From contig CAKPQG010000033.1 of NCBI GenBank assembly GCA_934178345.1, positions 1 through 15,979 on the forward strand: 15,979 nt of DNA, read 5' to 3'. Of this stretch, positions 1-5,750 are shown in pieces (within the stretch, counting starts at the first letter, position 1; every line of letters begins with the position of its first letter). The DNA comes from an uncultured Dialister sp. Lineage in GTDB: Bacteria; Bacillota; Negativicutes; Veillonellales; Dialisteraceae. Below the pieces are notes generated by a model. It saw only the letters and a program-made list of their open reading frames with translations. It was not told where the DNA came from and ran no database searches. Both the position numbers and the translations under genes were made by a program.

Positions 1-103
1 TCCAACACTTTCATGCAATACCGCTACGTAGCCCCCTCAGCCCTTCGGGCAGCTCCCCCGATGGGGAGCCAAGAATGTTCTGCCGCTTAACTTAATAGCA
101 TTA
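1..103. mobile_element. Right part of a 272-bp-type inverted-repeat element (MITE family B), cut by the window edge
   Basis: About 60 bp ending at 103 match the right end of the complete element at 3687-3958: both carry an arm around CAGCTCCCCCGATGGGGAGC and end with CTTAACTTAATNGCATTA, the terminal inverted repeat. There is no ORF. The first 40 bases do not clearly match the other copy, so internal sequence differs. The left end and left target duplication lie outside the window. If the 10-bp duplication seen at the other copy holds, the sequence right after position 103 (CCCGATGGGG) should also be found before the missing left end. Confidence 0.7.
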
Positions 104-422
104 CCCGATGGGGAAGGCAAAGAGGAGGCGGCTCCGCCGCAAAAAAGCCAACCCCGCCTCGCTGCGCTCGGCAGCCCCTTCCAAGGGAAGGGGCTCGCGT
201 GGACACTCCCTCCTTCCTATGGAAGGAGGTGCCCCGAAGGGGCGGAGGTTGGATGGGGAAAGCGGTATTTCCGTATCACAGCCTTCCCCGCGTGGGGAAG
301 GTGGCGAGCGGAGCGAGCCGGATAGGGTACTAGCGGTATGAAAGAGGGTGGGGAAGATCGTCTCAAGTACGGCGTTTACGGCAGCACCCGAGCGCTGCTG
401 ACGCCCCATGCGGGGAAGGCTT
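104..422. repeat. GC-rich dispersed repeat, same family as the tandem array at 13091-14384
   Basis: This stretch matches the units of the array near 13.1-14.4 kb almost base for base: GATGGGGAAGGCAAA, a GGCGGC..GCCGC hairpin, a CCCCTTCC..GGAAGGGG palindrome, CTCCTTCC..GGAAGGAG, CCCCGAAGGGGCGGAGG, and then a TATCACAGCCTTCCCC segment. Open frames run across it on both strands, but they have no ribosome binding site and reduce to the same low-complexity Arg/Pro/Gly peptides at every copy, so I treat it as non-coding. Confidence 0.8.
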
Positions 423-452
423 ACGCGGAGCGACGCTCCGCGTCGATTTTTT
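423..452 (+). terminator. Terminator-like hairpin at the edge of a repeat module
   Basis: ACGCGGAGCG (423-432) pairs with CGCTCCGCGT (434-443), followed after three bases by six T. No gene ends just upstream on this strand, so it is probably a structural part of the repeat module rather than the end of a transcript. An equivalent hairpin plus T-run is at 9114-9136. Confidence 0.4.
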
Positions 453-458
453 ATAAAA

Positions 459-540
459 GGGCGATGCCCGAAAGTGGCATTTAAGTCACCAGTGACTAGT
501 GACTCGCGCCTCCTAATCCCTAGCCACTAATCCCAAATCC
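459..540 (+). repeat. Heptamer-repeat module, copy 1
   Basis: The palindrome GGGCGATGCCC (459-469) is followed by a short AAGTGGCATT stretch, then 7-bp repeats of the types AGTCACC/AGTGACT and TCCCTAG/TCCCAAA up to the stop codon of the MerR gene. The same order is seen at 8938-9094 and, inverted, at 4926-5045. This copy lacks the CTGCTTTCAAACTT boundary: the MerR coding end takes its place. Confidence 0.65.
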
Positions 541-972
541 CTACTTTCTGGAGAGAAAATGTTCCAATTTCTTAGGCAACCCAAAATTTTTCGGGGGGGG
601 TAGTACTGCATCTTTATCAGCAAGCGATGCCTCGACGCATTTGGCTGCTTCGATTTCTTCCTGCAGAGCACGCAGATGATCTTCCAGCTCCGCTACATGC
701 GAGGCGATCATCCGGCGGCGCTCCGGCCGGCTCGCATCCCCCTGCTGCACCAGCCCGATGTAGCGGCTGATCACATTGACAGGCATATCGAGATTGCGAA
801 GCAGCTGGATCAGACGGATCTTCTCCACATCCCGATCCGTGAAGATACGCATCCCATTCGGGCTCCGTTTCAAGAAGACCAGGAGTCCCCGCTTGTCATA
901 GAAGCGGATCGCCGTAGCCGGGATTCCCGTCATCTCTTCGATATCCTTGATCGTGTAATAATGTTCTGCCAT
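541..972 (-). CDS. MerR-family transcriptional regulator
   Basis: A 143-residue DNA-binding regulator. The N-terminus carries the MerR winged helix-turn-helix: YYTIKDIEEMTGIPATAIRF, then YDKRGLL, and the wing with RIFTDRDVEKIRLI. Residues about 75-115 form the long dimerisation helix (PERRRMIASHVAELEDHLRA). The C-terminal part is short and has no cysteine cluster like those of metal-sensing MerR proteins, so the effector is unknown. I chose the second ATG (972): AAAGGAAG lies about 8 bases upstream of it, but only 2 bases before the first ATG (978). No regulated neighbour is evident: repeats flank it on one side and a long intergenic region on the other. A run of eight C in the coding strand (593-600 on the given strand) encodes the PPP of VLPPPKNF, about 22 residues from the end, and could slip. 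The family call is firm; the target is not known. Confidence 0.85.
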   Translation of the reverse strand: MAEHYYTIKDIEEMTGIPATAIRFYDKRGLLVFLKRSPNGMRIFTDRDVEKIRLIQLLRNLDMPVNVISRYIGLVQQGDASRPERRRMIASHVAELEDHLRALQEEIEAAKCVEASLADKDAVLPPPKNFGLPKKLEHFLSRK

Positions 973-1010
973 GAGCATCTCTTCCTTTCGGTATAAGTAA
1001 TGATTCTATT

Positions 1011-1041
1011 ATTTTAATCCATAGAGCGAGGAAGAAGTTAA
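1011..1041 (-). promoter_or_regulatory. Candidate promoter of the MerR gene
   Basis: On the minus strand, TTAACT (1036-1041) and TAAAAT (1011-1016) are separated by 19 bases. A 19-bp spacer is typical of promoters activated by MerR proteins, which would fit autoregulation. I see no clear dyad in the spacer, so this is only a candidate. Confidence 0.3.
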
Positions 1042-1148
1042 GTGTATACTTTATAGCGGGGCAGGAGTTCCACGCAGGCAGCTCGCCCATTGATTGGGCT
1101 GAAAGCTCCGTTCGTATGAGAAATAAGAAAAAGCATCATCTCGGATCC

Positions 1149-1224
1149 GTCATCCTGAGCGGAGTCAAACGTCGGATGGAAGACAATCGGAAAACGGAAC
1201 GGTGAGAACTGAGCCGAAGGATCT
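1149..1224 (+). repeat. 76-bp dispersed repeat (GTCATCCTGAGCG type), plus orientation
   Basis: It begins GTCATCCTGAGCGGAG and ends GAGAACTGAGCCGAAGGATCT minus its last bases' variation. A copy of exactly the same length lies in the opposite orientation at 11756-11831. The two share both ends and the CGTCGGATG/CGTCGTATG centre, while the sequence between is diverged. Related GTCATCCCGAGCG ends occur at 9478, 9635 and 11626. Confidence 0.65.
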
Positions 1225-1344
1225 ATCCCGCTCACGAGTGGCTACGAAATACGCAAGACTCTGCGACTGAATCGGCATTTCCCTCATACCGGAAAGCAGC
1301 ATTTCGATTCACGCTGCTTTCATAGCTCGATGGATGGATATTAA

Positions 1345-1503
1345 GGAAACGCTGATTAAATCGCAGAGTCAGCTTCTACAAGAAGTTTTATGCATAGCTT
1401 CGTCATAACCTTCCTTAAATAGCTCGCTATTCGCGTCAGGCTATTCCTTGCTATGCATAAAACTTCAAGAGTAAAATCTGACAACGATTTAATCAGTGTT
1501 TCC
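1345..1503. mobile_element. 159-bp palindromic MITE (family A), copy 1
   Basis: The ends GGAAACGCTGATTAAATCG and CGATTTAATCAGTGTTTCC are near-perfect inverted repeats. Inside, GAAGTTTTATGCATAG (1382-1397) pairs perfectly with CTATGCATAAAACTTC (1451-1466), and the centre holds AATAG-CTCG-CTATT, so the whole element folds into one long hairpin. It is flanked by TTAA on both sides (1341-1344 and 1504-1507), a likely target duplication (3-4 bp). It has no ORF and no transposase of its own, and sits between genes without breaking any. Confidence 0.85.
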
Positions 1504-1726
1504 TTAAAGGACACATGCTAACCATATGTTCTAAATTAGGAAAAGAAAAGAATTCGATAAAATCAGTACCTTGCTCATGTTCCCATCAATTCAAATTATT
1601 CTTTTTCCACTTATAGACTATTTCTATATGACTTGTAGTCACTTCGGGAAGTCCCCGATTTTATGGTAAAGTTCCCCACGTTAGACCAAGGTAGAGGATA
1701 TAGAACTAAGGGTAAAGCTACACCTA

Positions 1727-1755
1727 TTGAGTGCTTTGCCCGGACGTGATACCCT
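1727..1755 (+). promoter_or_regulatory. Candidate porin promoter
   Basis: TTGAGT (1727-1732) and TACCCT (1750-1755) are spaced 17 bp apart, with TGA just before the -10 (extended -10). Transcription from here would give an mRNA leader of about 150 bases containing an imperfect hairpin (AGCTTCGG..CCGGAAGCT, about 1762-1793). This is the best match I found upstream; other AT-rich spots around 1570-1600 could also serve. Confidence 0.4.
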
Positions 1756-1910
1756 AAGTCTAGCTTCGGGGCAAGCCCTTGACCGGAAGCTGATGGAAGA
1801 AAGAAGCATCTCGGACTACGCAGAGGAAACACGGTCACTCGAGCCGAAAAGAGATCCTTCGAAAATTCCTGATACACAAAAGGGCAAAATTTTCAAAGGA
1901 GCGATTGACT

Positions 1911-3155
1911 ATGAAAAAGATCCTCGCACTGGCTGCTGTAGCAGCACTCACCGCTGGCGTATCCGCTTACGCTGCAAATCCATTCTCCGATGTTACCGCT
2001 GATGACTGGGCTTATCAGGCAGTATCCGACCTGTCCGCTCAGGGCGTCGTAGAAGGCTATCCGGACGGCACCTTCAAAGGCGAAAGAAACATGACCCGTT
2101 ACGAACTGGCTCAGATCGTAGCTCGCCTCATGGCTAAAGAAGACCAGCTGAACGCTGAACAGCAGGCAACTCTGGACAAACTCGCTGGCGAATACGCTGA
2201 CGAACTCGCAAACCTCGGCGTTCGCGTTTCCAACCTGGAAAAGAAAGTCGGCAACCTCTACTGGTCCGGCGACGCTCGTATGCGTTACACTGCTTCTTCC
2301 AGCGACAAAGTTGCTGATAAATACGATGGTCGTATCCGTCTGAATGTAAAAGGTCAGGTTAACGAAGCAACCTACGTACAGGGACAGTTCGTTAACAACA
2401 TGGACTTCAAAGGCGATAAACCATCTAACACCTCTATGGCTCAGATCTATGTAAACCATAACTTTGGCAAAAACGTAGCAGTACGTCTTGGCCGTCAGCC
2501 GATCGTATTCGGCAACCAGGGTGGCTGGCTGTACAATGGCCTCGAAGGCTACGATGGTGCACAGGTTTCTTACAACAATGGAAAACTGGCTCTGACCACC
2601 GGCTTTGGTCAGCTGAACGCTTCCGATTACGACGAAGTAAAATCTACTGATATGTACTTTGCAAAAGGTGCTTATGACTTCGGCTTCGCAAAACTGAATG
2701 CTGACTACATCGCTGACAAAGATAGCGAAGCTAATGATAGAGCAGAAATCTACGGTGTGGGCCTGAACATTCCGGTTCAGAAGTTCAATGTATTCGGTGA
2801 ATACTACAAGAACACCACTGCCGGTGATTATGACACCGCTTGGAACGCAGGTCTCTCCTATGGCAAAGCTGACTGGAAGAAAGCTGGCACTTGGGATCTG
2901 TCCGTTGCTTACAATGATGTAGACTATGGTGTTTACTTCGGTGGCGGCACCTGGCACAATGATATGCTCAAGAACTTCACCGCTGACTATCTCGATGCTT
3001 ATAACCTGACTTTCTGGACTGCTATCGCTAACGTAACCCTCCAGAAGAACGTACAGCTGCACGCTGAATATGCATTCGCAGCTGACGCTGAAAAGAGCAA
3101 CAACGGCGCTGATCCGGACGACTCCTGGACTGTTTCCCTGAACTACAAATTCTAA
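1911..3155 (+). CDS. ompM: SLH-domain outer-membrane porin, OmpM type
   Basis: A 414-residue outer-membrane protein. Residues 1-21 are a signal peptide (MKKILALAAVAALTAG.. ending AYA). About 23-78 form one SLH domain (NPFSDVTADDWAYQAVSDL, then GYPDGTFKG and MTRYELAQIVARLM). About 80-115 is a coiled-coil stretch (NLGVRVSNLEKKVGNL). The rest is rich in alternating aromatic and polar beta strands and ends in a terminal Phe (SLNYKF), as in porins. In Negativicutes such proteins tether the outer membrane to peptidoglycan-linked polyamine through the SLH domain and form a channel. The ATG at 1911 is preferred over the in-frame TTG at 1905 because AAAGGAG (1895-1901) sits 9 bases before it. It is a single-gene unit with its own terminator. 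Codon use is strongly biased (GCT, CTG, GAA, AAA), like the ribosomal genes here, which suggests high expression. Symbol given by family resemblance. Confidence 0.9.
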   Translation: MKKILALAAVAALTAGVSAYAANPFSDVTADDWAYQAVSDLSAQGVVEGYPDGTFKGERNMTRYELAQIVARLMAKEDQLNAEQQATLDKLAGEYADELANLGVRVSNLEKKVGNLYWSGDARMRYTASSSDKVADKYDGRIRLNVKGQVNEATYVQGQFVNNMDFKGDKPSNTSMAQIYVNHNFGKNVAVRLGRQPIVFGNQGGWLYNGLEGYDGAQVSYNNGKLALTTGFGQLNASDYDEVKSTDMYFAKGAYDFGFAKLNADYIADKDSEANDRAEIYGVGLNIPVQKFNVFGEYYKNTTAGDYDTAWNAGLSYGKADWKKAGTWDLSVAYNDVDYGVYFGGGTWHNDMLKNFTADYLDAYNLTFWTAIANVTLQKNVQLHAEYAFAADAEKSNNGADPDDSWTVSLNYKF

Positions 3156-3186
3156 TTTGTGAGTTCTTGCAAACGAATCTGAATCA

Positions 3187-3218
3187 AAAAAGGAAATCCC
3201 TTACGGGATTTCCTTTTT
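3187..3218 (+). terminator. Intrinsic terminator of the porin gene
   Basis: GGAAATCCC (3192-3200), loop TTAC, and GGGATTTCC (3205-3213) form a perfect 9-bp stem followed by five T and preceded by six A. It is therefore nearly symmetric. It lies 32 bases after the porin stop. Confidence 0.9.
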
Positions 3219-3361
3219 ATTTTATATATCATATAATAAAGGCAGAGAGGAGGCGGTGCGTGATGGATATCGACGATATATATCTGGCGGGGAAGAACGC
3301 GGCCTATGACAGTGCTGCCAAGAAGCTCCTGGCCAGCCGGAAGATCTTGGCGTGGATCTTG

Positions 3362-3520
3362 GGAAACGCTGATTAAATCGCAGAATCAGATTTCATATGG
3401 ATTTTTATACATAACGTCGTCGACATTCTCCTTAAATAGCTCGCTATTCGCGTCGAATGTCTCCTCGCTCTGTATAAAAATCCAAGAATGAAATCTGATA
3501 ACGATTTAATCGGTGTTTCC
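3362..3520. mobile_element. 159-bp palindromic MITE (family A), copy 2, inside the Rpn-like gene
   Basis: Same length and ends as copy 1 (GGAAACGCTGATTAAATCG / CGATTTAATCGGTGTTTCC). Its inner stem is TGGATTTTTATACA (3398-3411) with TGTATAAAAATCCA (3471-3484). Its sequence differs from copy 1 but still pairs, and a second stem pairs GACATTC with GAATGTC. It splits the host gene between codons for ILAWIL and KYCVEEF. TTG stands on both sides (3359-3361 and 3522-3524), or imperfectly four bases CTTG/TTTG, as the target duplication. Removing element plus one copy restores the frame. Confidence 0.9.
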
Positions 3521-3686
3521 TTTGAAATACTGCGTCGAAGAGTTCAAAGAGAGCGAGATCGCAGACATCCGTGACCGCTACATCATAGGGACACCGGAAG
3601 TGGCTCTGACGCCTGTCCTTCCTGATCAGACGAATGCGCTGAGCCATATCCGTGGTGAAAGCACAGAGGACGCCAGGCTGACGGAG

Positions 3687-3958
3687 CAATGCTATTAAGT
3701 TAAGGAAAATGTTAGCGCCGTAACGACTTGCTTCCCCCTCCGGGGGAAGTGCCGAAGGCAATAGGGGCATGCTAACGGTCATCGAACAATGTGGGATATA
3801 CCGTAGTGCTGCCCCTCATCTCACTTCGTTCGAAATGGCGTCTCACTGGATTTTCGCGTCGCTTCACTCCTAAAAATCCAGTTCGCTTGCACAAGCCCTC
3901 CGGGCAGCTCCCCCGATGGGGAGCCAAGAATGATCGGCCGCTTAACTTAATCGCATTA
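3687..3958. mobile_element. 272-bp inverted-repeat element (MITE family B) with 10-bp target duplication
   Basis: The left end CAATGCTATTAAGTTAAG (3687-3704) and right end CTTAACTTAATCGCATTA (3941-3958) are inverted repeats with two mismatches. GCTGACGGAG is present on both sides (3677-3686 and 3959-3968), a 10-bp target duplication. Inside are GC-rich palindromes (TTCCCCCTCCGGGGGAA, CAGCTCCCCCGATGGGGAGC) and no credible ORF. It splits the Rpn-like gene between ..DARLTE and GRVTFDIRF.., and removing it with one duplication restores the frame exactly. A partial sister copy ends at position 103. The transposase family that moves it is not identifiable from the ends alone. Confidence 0.88.
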
Positions 3959-4026
3959 GCTGACGGAGGGGAGAGTCACTTTTGACATTCGCTTTCGCGC
4001 GGTGACGCCGGAGGAAGATCCGCTAG

Positions 4027-4185
4027 GGAAACACTGATTAAATCGCAGAATCAGATTTCATATGGATTTTTATACATAGCTTCGTCATCATCTTCCTTAA
4101 ATAGCTCGCTATTCGCGTCAGATGACTCCTCGCTCTGTACAAAAATCCAAGAATGAAATCTGACAACGATTTAATCAGTGTTTCC
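4027..4185. mobile_element. 159-bp palindromic MITE (family A), copy 3, at a deletion junction
   Basis: Ends GGAAACACTGATTAAATCG and CGATTTAATCAGTGTTTCC; length again exactly 159. The inner stem is of the copy 2 type (TGGATTTTTATACA with TGTACAAAAATCCA). The flanks do not match each other (CTAG left, CCGG right), and the host gene lacks about 50 codons at this point. This fits recombination between two MITEs that once flanked the lost piece, or a deletion next to the insertion. Confidence 0.85.
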
Positions 4186-4819
4186 CCGGCTCTGTATGGA
4201 CACGCCCGATGGGGCAAGCGGTATCACACGATATCGGCTGACGGAAAATCAGGAGTATGGGGCTTACAGAGAGGACAGACGCAATTATGATCTATTGCAG
4301 GTCGTCATGGTCTACATCGGGCAGGGGAAACGAGAACTGGGTAACCGCCTGCTGAATTTACTGGAAGAAATTTTCAAATCAAAAGACAGTGCCAAAGACA
4401 AGCGGGAACGATTGCAAAAGGAATATCAGATTGATTTGAATGAAGACGAAGAAGGGATGGTGGATACCATGTGCAATTTGAGTGTAGGTATATTTGAAAG
4501 GGCTTGGAATCAAGGGGTCACGGCAGGCTTCGCCAAAGGCCGCGAAGAAGGTCTTGAAAAAGGGCTCGAAAAAGGGCTCGAAGAAGGCCACGCGAAAGGC
4601 CTCGAAGAAGGCCGCGCGAAAGGTCGTGAAGAAGGTCGCGTGAAAGGCCTCGAAGAAGGTCGTGAAGAAGGTTGCAAGGAGCTGACCAGAGCATTTGTTG
4701 TGCAGCTTCTGGAGATGCATATGCCGCTGTCCTTTATCATGCAGGCTACGAAATGCAATGAGAAAGAAATCCGAGATATTGCGGAAGAAGAAGGACTTAC
4801 CGTAGATCCATCGTGATGA

Positions 4820-4851
4820 AAAACGGACAGCTTGCGAGAGCCGTCTGTTTT
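4820..4851 (+). terminator. Terminator after the Rpn-like gene
   Basis: AAAACGGAC (4820-4828) pairs with GTCTGTTTT (4843-4851) with one G-T pair, with inner GCT/AGC. It lies 3 bases after the stop and could work in both directions, because A-rich and T-rich tails flank it. Confidence 0.65.
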
Positions 4852-4869
4852 CAGGAAAGCGCAGATGAA

Positions 4870-4912
4870 GGAAACGCTGATTATATCGAAGGAAGATTGT
4901 ATCGGCGTTTCC
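4870..4912. mobile_element. Internally deleted relic of MITE family A (43 bp)
   Basis: GGAAACGCTGATTATATCG at the left and ATCGGCGTTTCC at the right match the outer ends of the 159-bp elements, but the middle is gone. No target duplication is clear. Confidence 0.6.
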
Positions 4913-4925
4913 CAGGCTGCTTTAA

Positions 4926-5045
4926 AAGTTTGAAAGCAGAAATGAGTGGCTGGGGATTAGGGATTGGGGATTAGGAGTGACTGGTGACTAGTGACTTACA
5001 TGCCACTTGCGGGCATCGCCCCATATATATTCGCGGCGAAGCCGC
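4926..5045 (-). repeat. Heptamer-repeat module, copy 2 (inverted)
   Basis: Read left to right: boundary AAGTTTGAAAGCAG (4926-4939), heptamers of the type GGGATTA (4954-4975), heptamers of the type AGTGACT/GGTGACT (4976-4996), the palindrome GGGCATCGCCC (5011-5021), and the hairpin GCGGC-GAA-GCCGC (5033-5045). This is the reverse complement of the order at 8938-9094. The rest of 4913-5147 shows no gene. Confidence 0.7.
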
Positions 5046-5147
5046 CACCTTCATTCCTCATTCCTCATTCGCACAAAGCTTTCATTCAGAATCAGTGGGC
5101 GGCACGCCCCGTGGGCTAACTCTGATTTCAAAAAATCAAAAAAGTCC

Positions 5148-5177
5148 TTGCAAAGGATCACCCCCTTATGCTACAAT
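5148..5177 (+). promoter_or_regulatory. Strong-looking promoter P1 upstream of the rpmG operon
   Basis: TTGCAA (5148-5153), 18 bp, TACAAT (5172-5177), with TGC before the -10 (extended -10). Its expected start (about 5184) is directly followed by a hairpin with six T (5187-5208), so what it transcribes is unclear. Confidence 0.6.
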
Positions 5178-5186
5178 ACTATCAAC

Positions 5187-5208
5187 GCTGGGATGGCCCG
5201 GCTTTTTT
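5187..5208 (+). terminator. Intrinsic terminator between two promoters
   Basis: GCTGGG (5187-5192), loop ATGG, CCCGGC (5197-5202), then TTTTTT. It lies just downstream of P1 and upstream of P2. It may end transcription from a gene now lost upstream, or limit P1 output. Confidence 0.65.
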
Positions 5209-5225
5209 AAGTGCGAATTTTCTAC

Positions 5226-5255
5226 TTGCACAGACAGCGTGATTTGTGATATACT
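5226..5255 (+). promoter_or_regulatory. Promoter P2 of the rpmG-secE-nusG-rpl operon
   Basis: TTGCAC (5226-5231), 18 bp, TATACT (5250-5255), preceded by TGA (extended -10). The expected start is about 5262, some 50 bases before rpmG. It is the best-placed promoter for the operon. Confidence 0.75.
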
Positions 5256-5310
5256 TATCAAGCATGTTAATTGGCCGTCGGCCGAAGAAAGATGGAATGA
5301 GGTGTAAATA

Positions 5311-5460
5311 ATGCGTGAAGGAATTACTCTTGCATGCACAGAATGCAAGCGCCGCAATTATCGTACGAACAAGAACAAAAAGACCACTACCGAACGTGTA
5401 GAACTGATGAAATACTGCAAATGGTGCCATAAACACACCCTTCATAAAGAAACCAAATAA
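5311..5460 (+). CDS. rpmG: 50S ribosomal protein L33
   Basis: A 49-residue protein of the large ribosomal subunit (MREGITLACTECKRRNY.. ..YCKWCHKHTLHKETK). It has both CxxC pairs (CTEC and CKWC), so it is the zinc-binding form. Length is normal for the family. TGAGGTG lies 6 bases before the ATG. It is the first gene of the operon and is followed 28 bases later by secE, the usual Firmicute order. Many genomes have a second, zinc-free L33 used under zinc limitation; none is in this window. Confidence 0.95.
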   Translation: MREGITLACTECKRRNYRTNKNKKTTTERVELMKYCKWCHKHTLHKETK

Positions 5461-5488
5461 TTTTTTCTGATTGAACTGGGGTGCGAGC

Positions 5489-5737
5489 ATGGCCAAGGCG
5501 AAGCGTAAAACAACAGCTACTAGAACGGAAAAAGCACAGGAAGCAAGCAGCGCATGGAGCCGTTTCTTCAAGGAAACAAAGATGGAAATGAAGAAAGTCA
5601 TCTGGCCGACCAAGAACCAGATGCTGAACTACACCATCGCGACCATCGTGTCTGTCATCCTCGTATCTTTCCTGATCGTGGCAGTAGACTTCGTATTCGC
5701 TGGTCTCTCCAAGTTATTAGTCACTGCGGTAGGCTGA
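5489..5737 (+). CDS. secE: Preprotein translocase subunit SecE
   Basis: An 82-residue inner-membrane protein that clamps SecY in the Sec translocon. The N-terminal 25 residues are basic and variable. Residues about 24-45 hold the amphipathic helix and conserved hinge (RFFKETKMEMKKVIWPTKNQ), and about 48-72 form one membrane helix (TIATIVSVILVSFLIVAVDF). This is the short, single-span form usual in Firmicutes. I start at ATG 5489; the in-frame TTG at 5471 has no good ribosome binding site. The site for the ATG is weak (TGGGGTG), so translation may be partly coupled to rpmG. nusG follows after 13 bases. Confidence 0.93.
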   Translation: MAKAKRKTTATRTEKAQEASSAWSRFFKETKMEMKKVIWPTKNQMLNYTIATIVSVILVSFLIVAVDFVFAGLSKLLVTAVG

Positions 5738-5750
5738 GAGGAGGAGAGCT

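Larger units (their letters stand above)
979..1910. other. Long intergenic region between the MerR gene and the porin
   Basis: No convincing gene lies here. It contains the 76-bp dispersed repeat (1149-1224), the 159-bp MITE (1345-1503) and a candidate porin promoter (1727-1755). Parts of 1042-1148, 1225-1344 and 1508-1726 show nothing I can name. Open frames at 1611-1877 (minus) and 1727-2002 (plus) have no start signals or family resemblance; the latter overlaps the porin in another frame. Confidence 0.6.
3263..4816 (+). pseudogene. Rpn-family/PD-(D/E)XK nuclease transposase-like gene, interrupted by three miniature elements
   Basis: Four fragments read as one protein. 3263-3361 gives MDIDDIYLAGKNAAYDSAAK..ILAWIL, behind AGAGGAGG 9 bases upstream. 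3525-3686 gives KYCVEEFKESEIADIRDRYI..ALSHIRGESTEDARLTE. 3969-4025 gives GRVTFDIRFRAVTPEEDPL. 4187-4816 gives LCMDTPDGASGITRYRLTEN to the TGA. This order matches the Rpn/PD-(D/E)XK transposase-like family as I know it. The first two gaps are clean insertions: removing each element with one target copy restores the frame. At the third, roughly 50 residues seem to be missing, including the stretch where the family carries its catalytic ExQ motif, so the gene is dead. The C-terminal part has a run of four-residue xxEG/xxKG repeats (about 4525-4680), usual in this family. The apparent GTG start at 4178 lies inside a MITE and is probably fortuitous. Confidence 0.85.

Noticed and set aside
101..409. 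Open frames on both strands in the repeat at 101-409 and in the array at 13028-14384
   Set aside because: The same Arg/Pro/Gly-rich peptides recur in every copy, in several frames and on both strands, without start signals; unit structure explains them.
1893..3062. 389-codon open frame on the minus strand opposite the porin
   Set aside because: It is the shadow of a strongly codon-biased gene. No ribosome binding site or known fold is seen, and the porin on the plus strand explains the region.
4379..4758. Minus-strand frames across the xxEG/xxKG repeats
   Set aside because: They are antisense shadows of the repetitive C-terminus of the Rpn-like gene.
5160..5226. tRNA gene expected upstream of the rpmG-secE operon
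   Set aside because: No acceptor stem, T-loop sequence or CCA end can be seen; only a short hairpin with six T is present.
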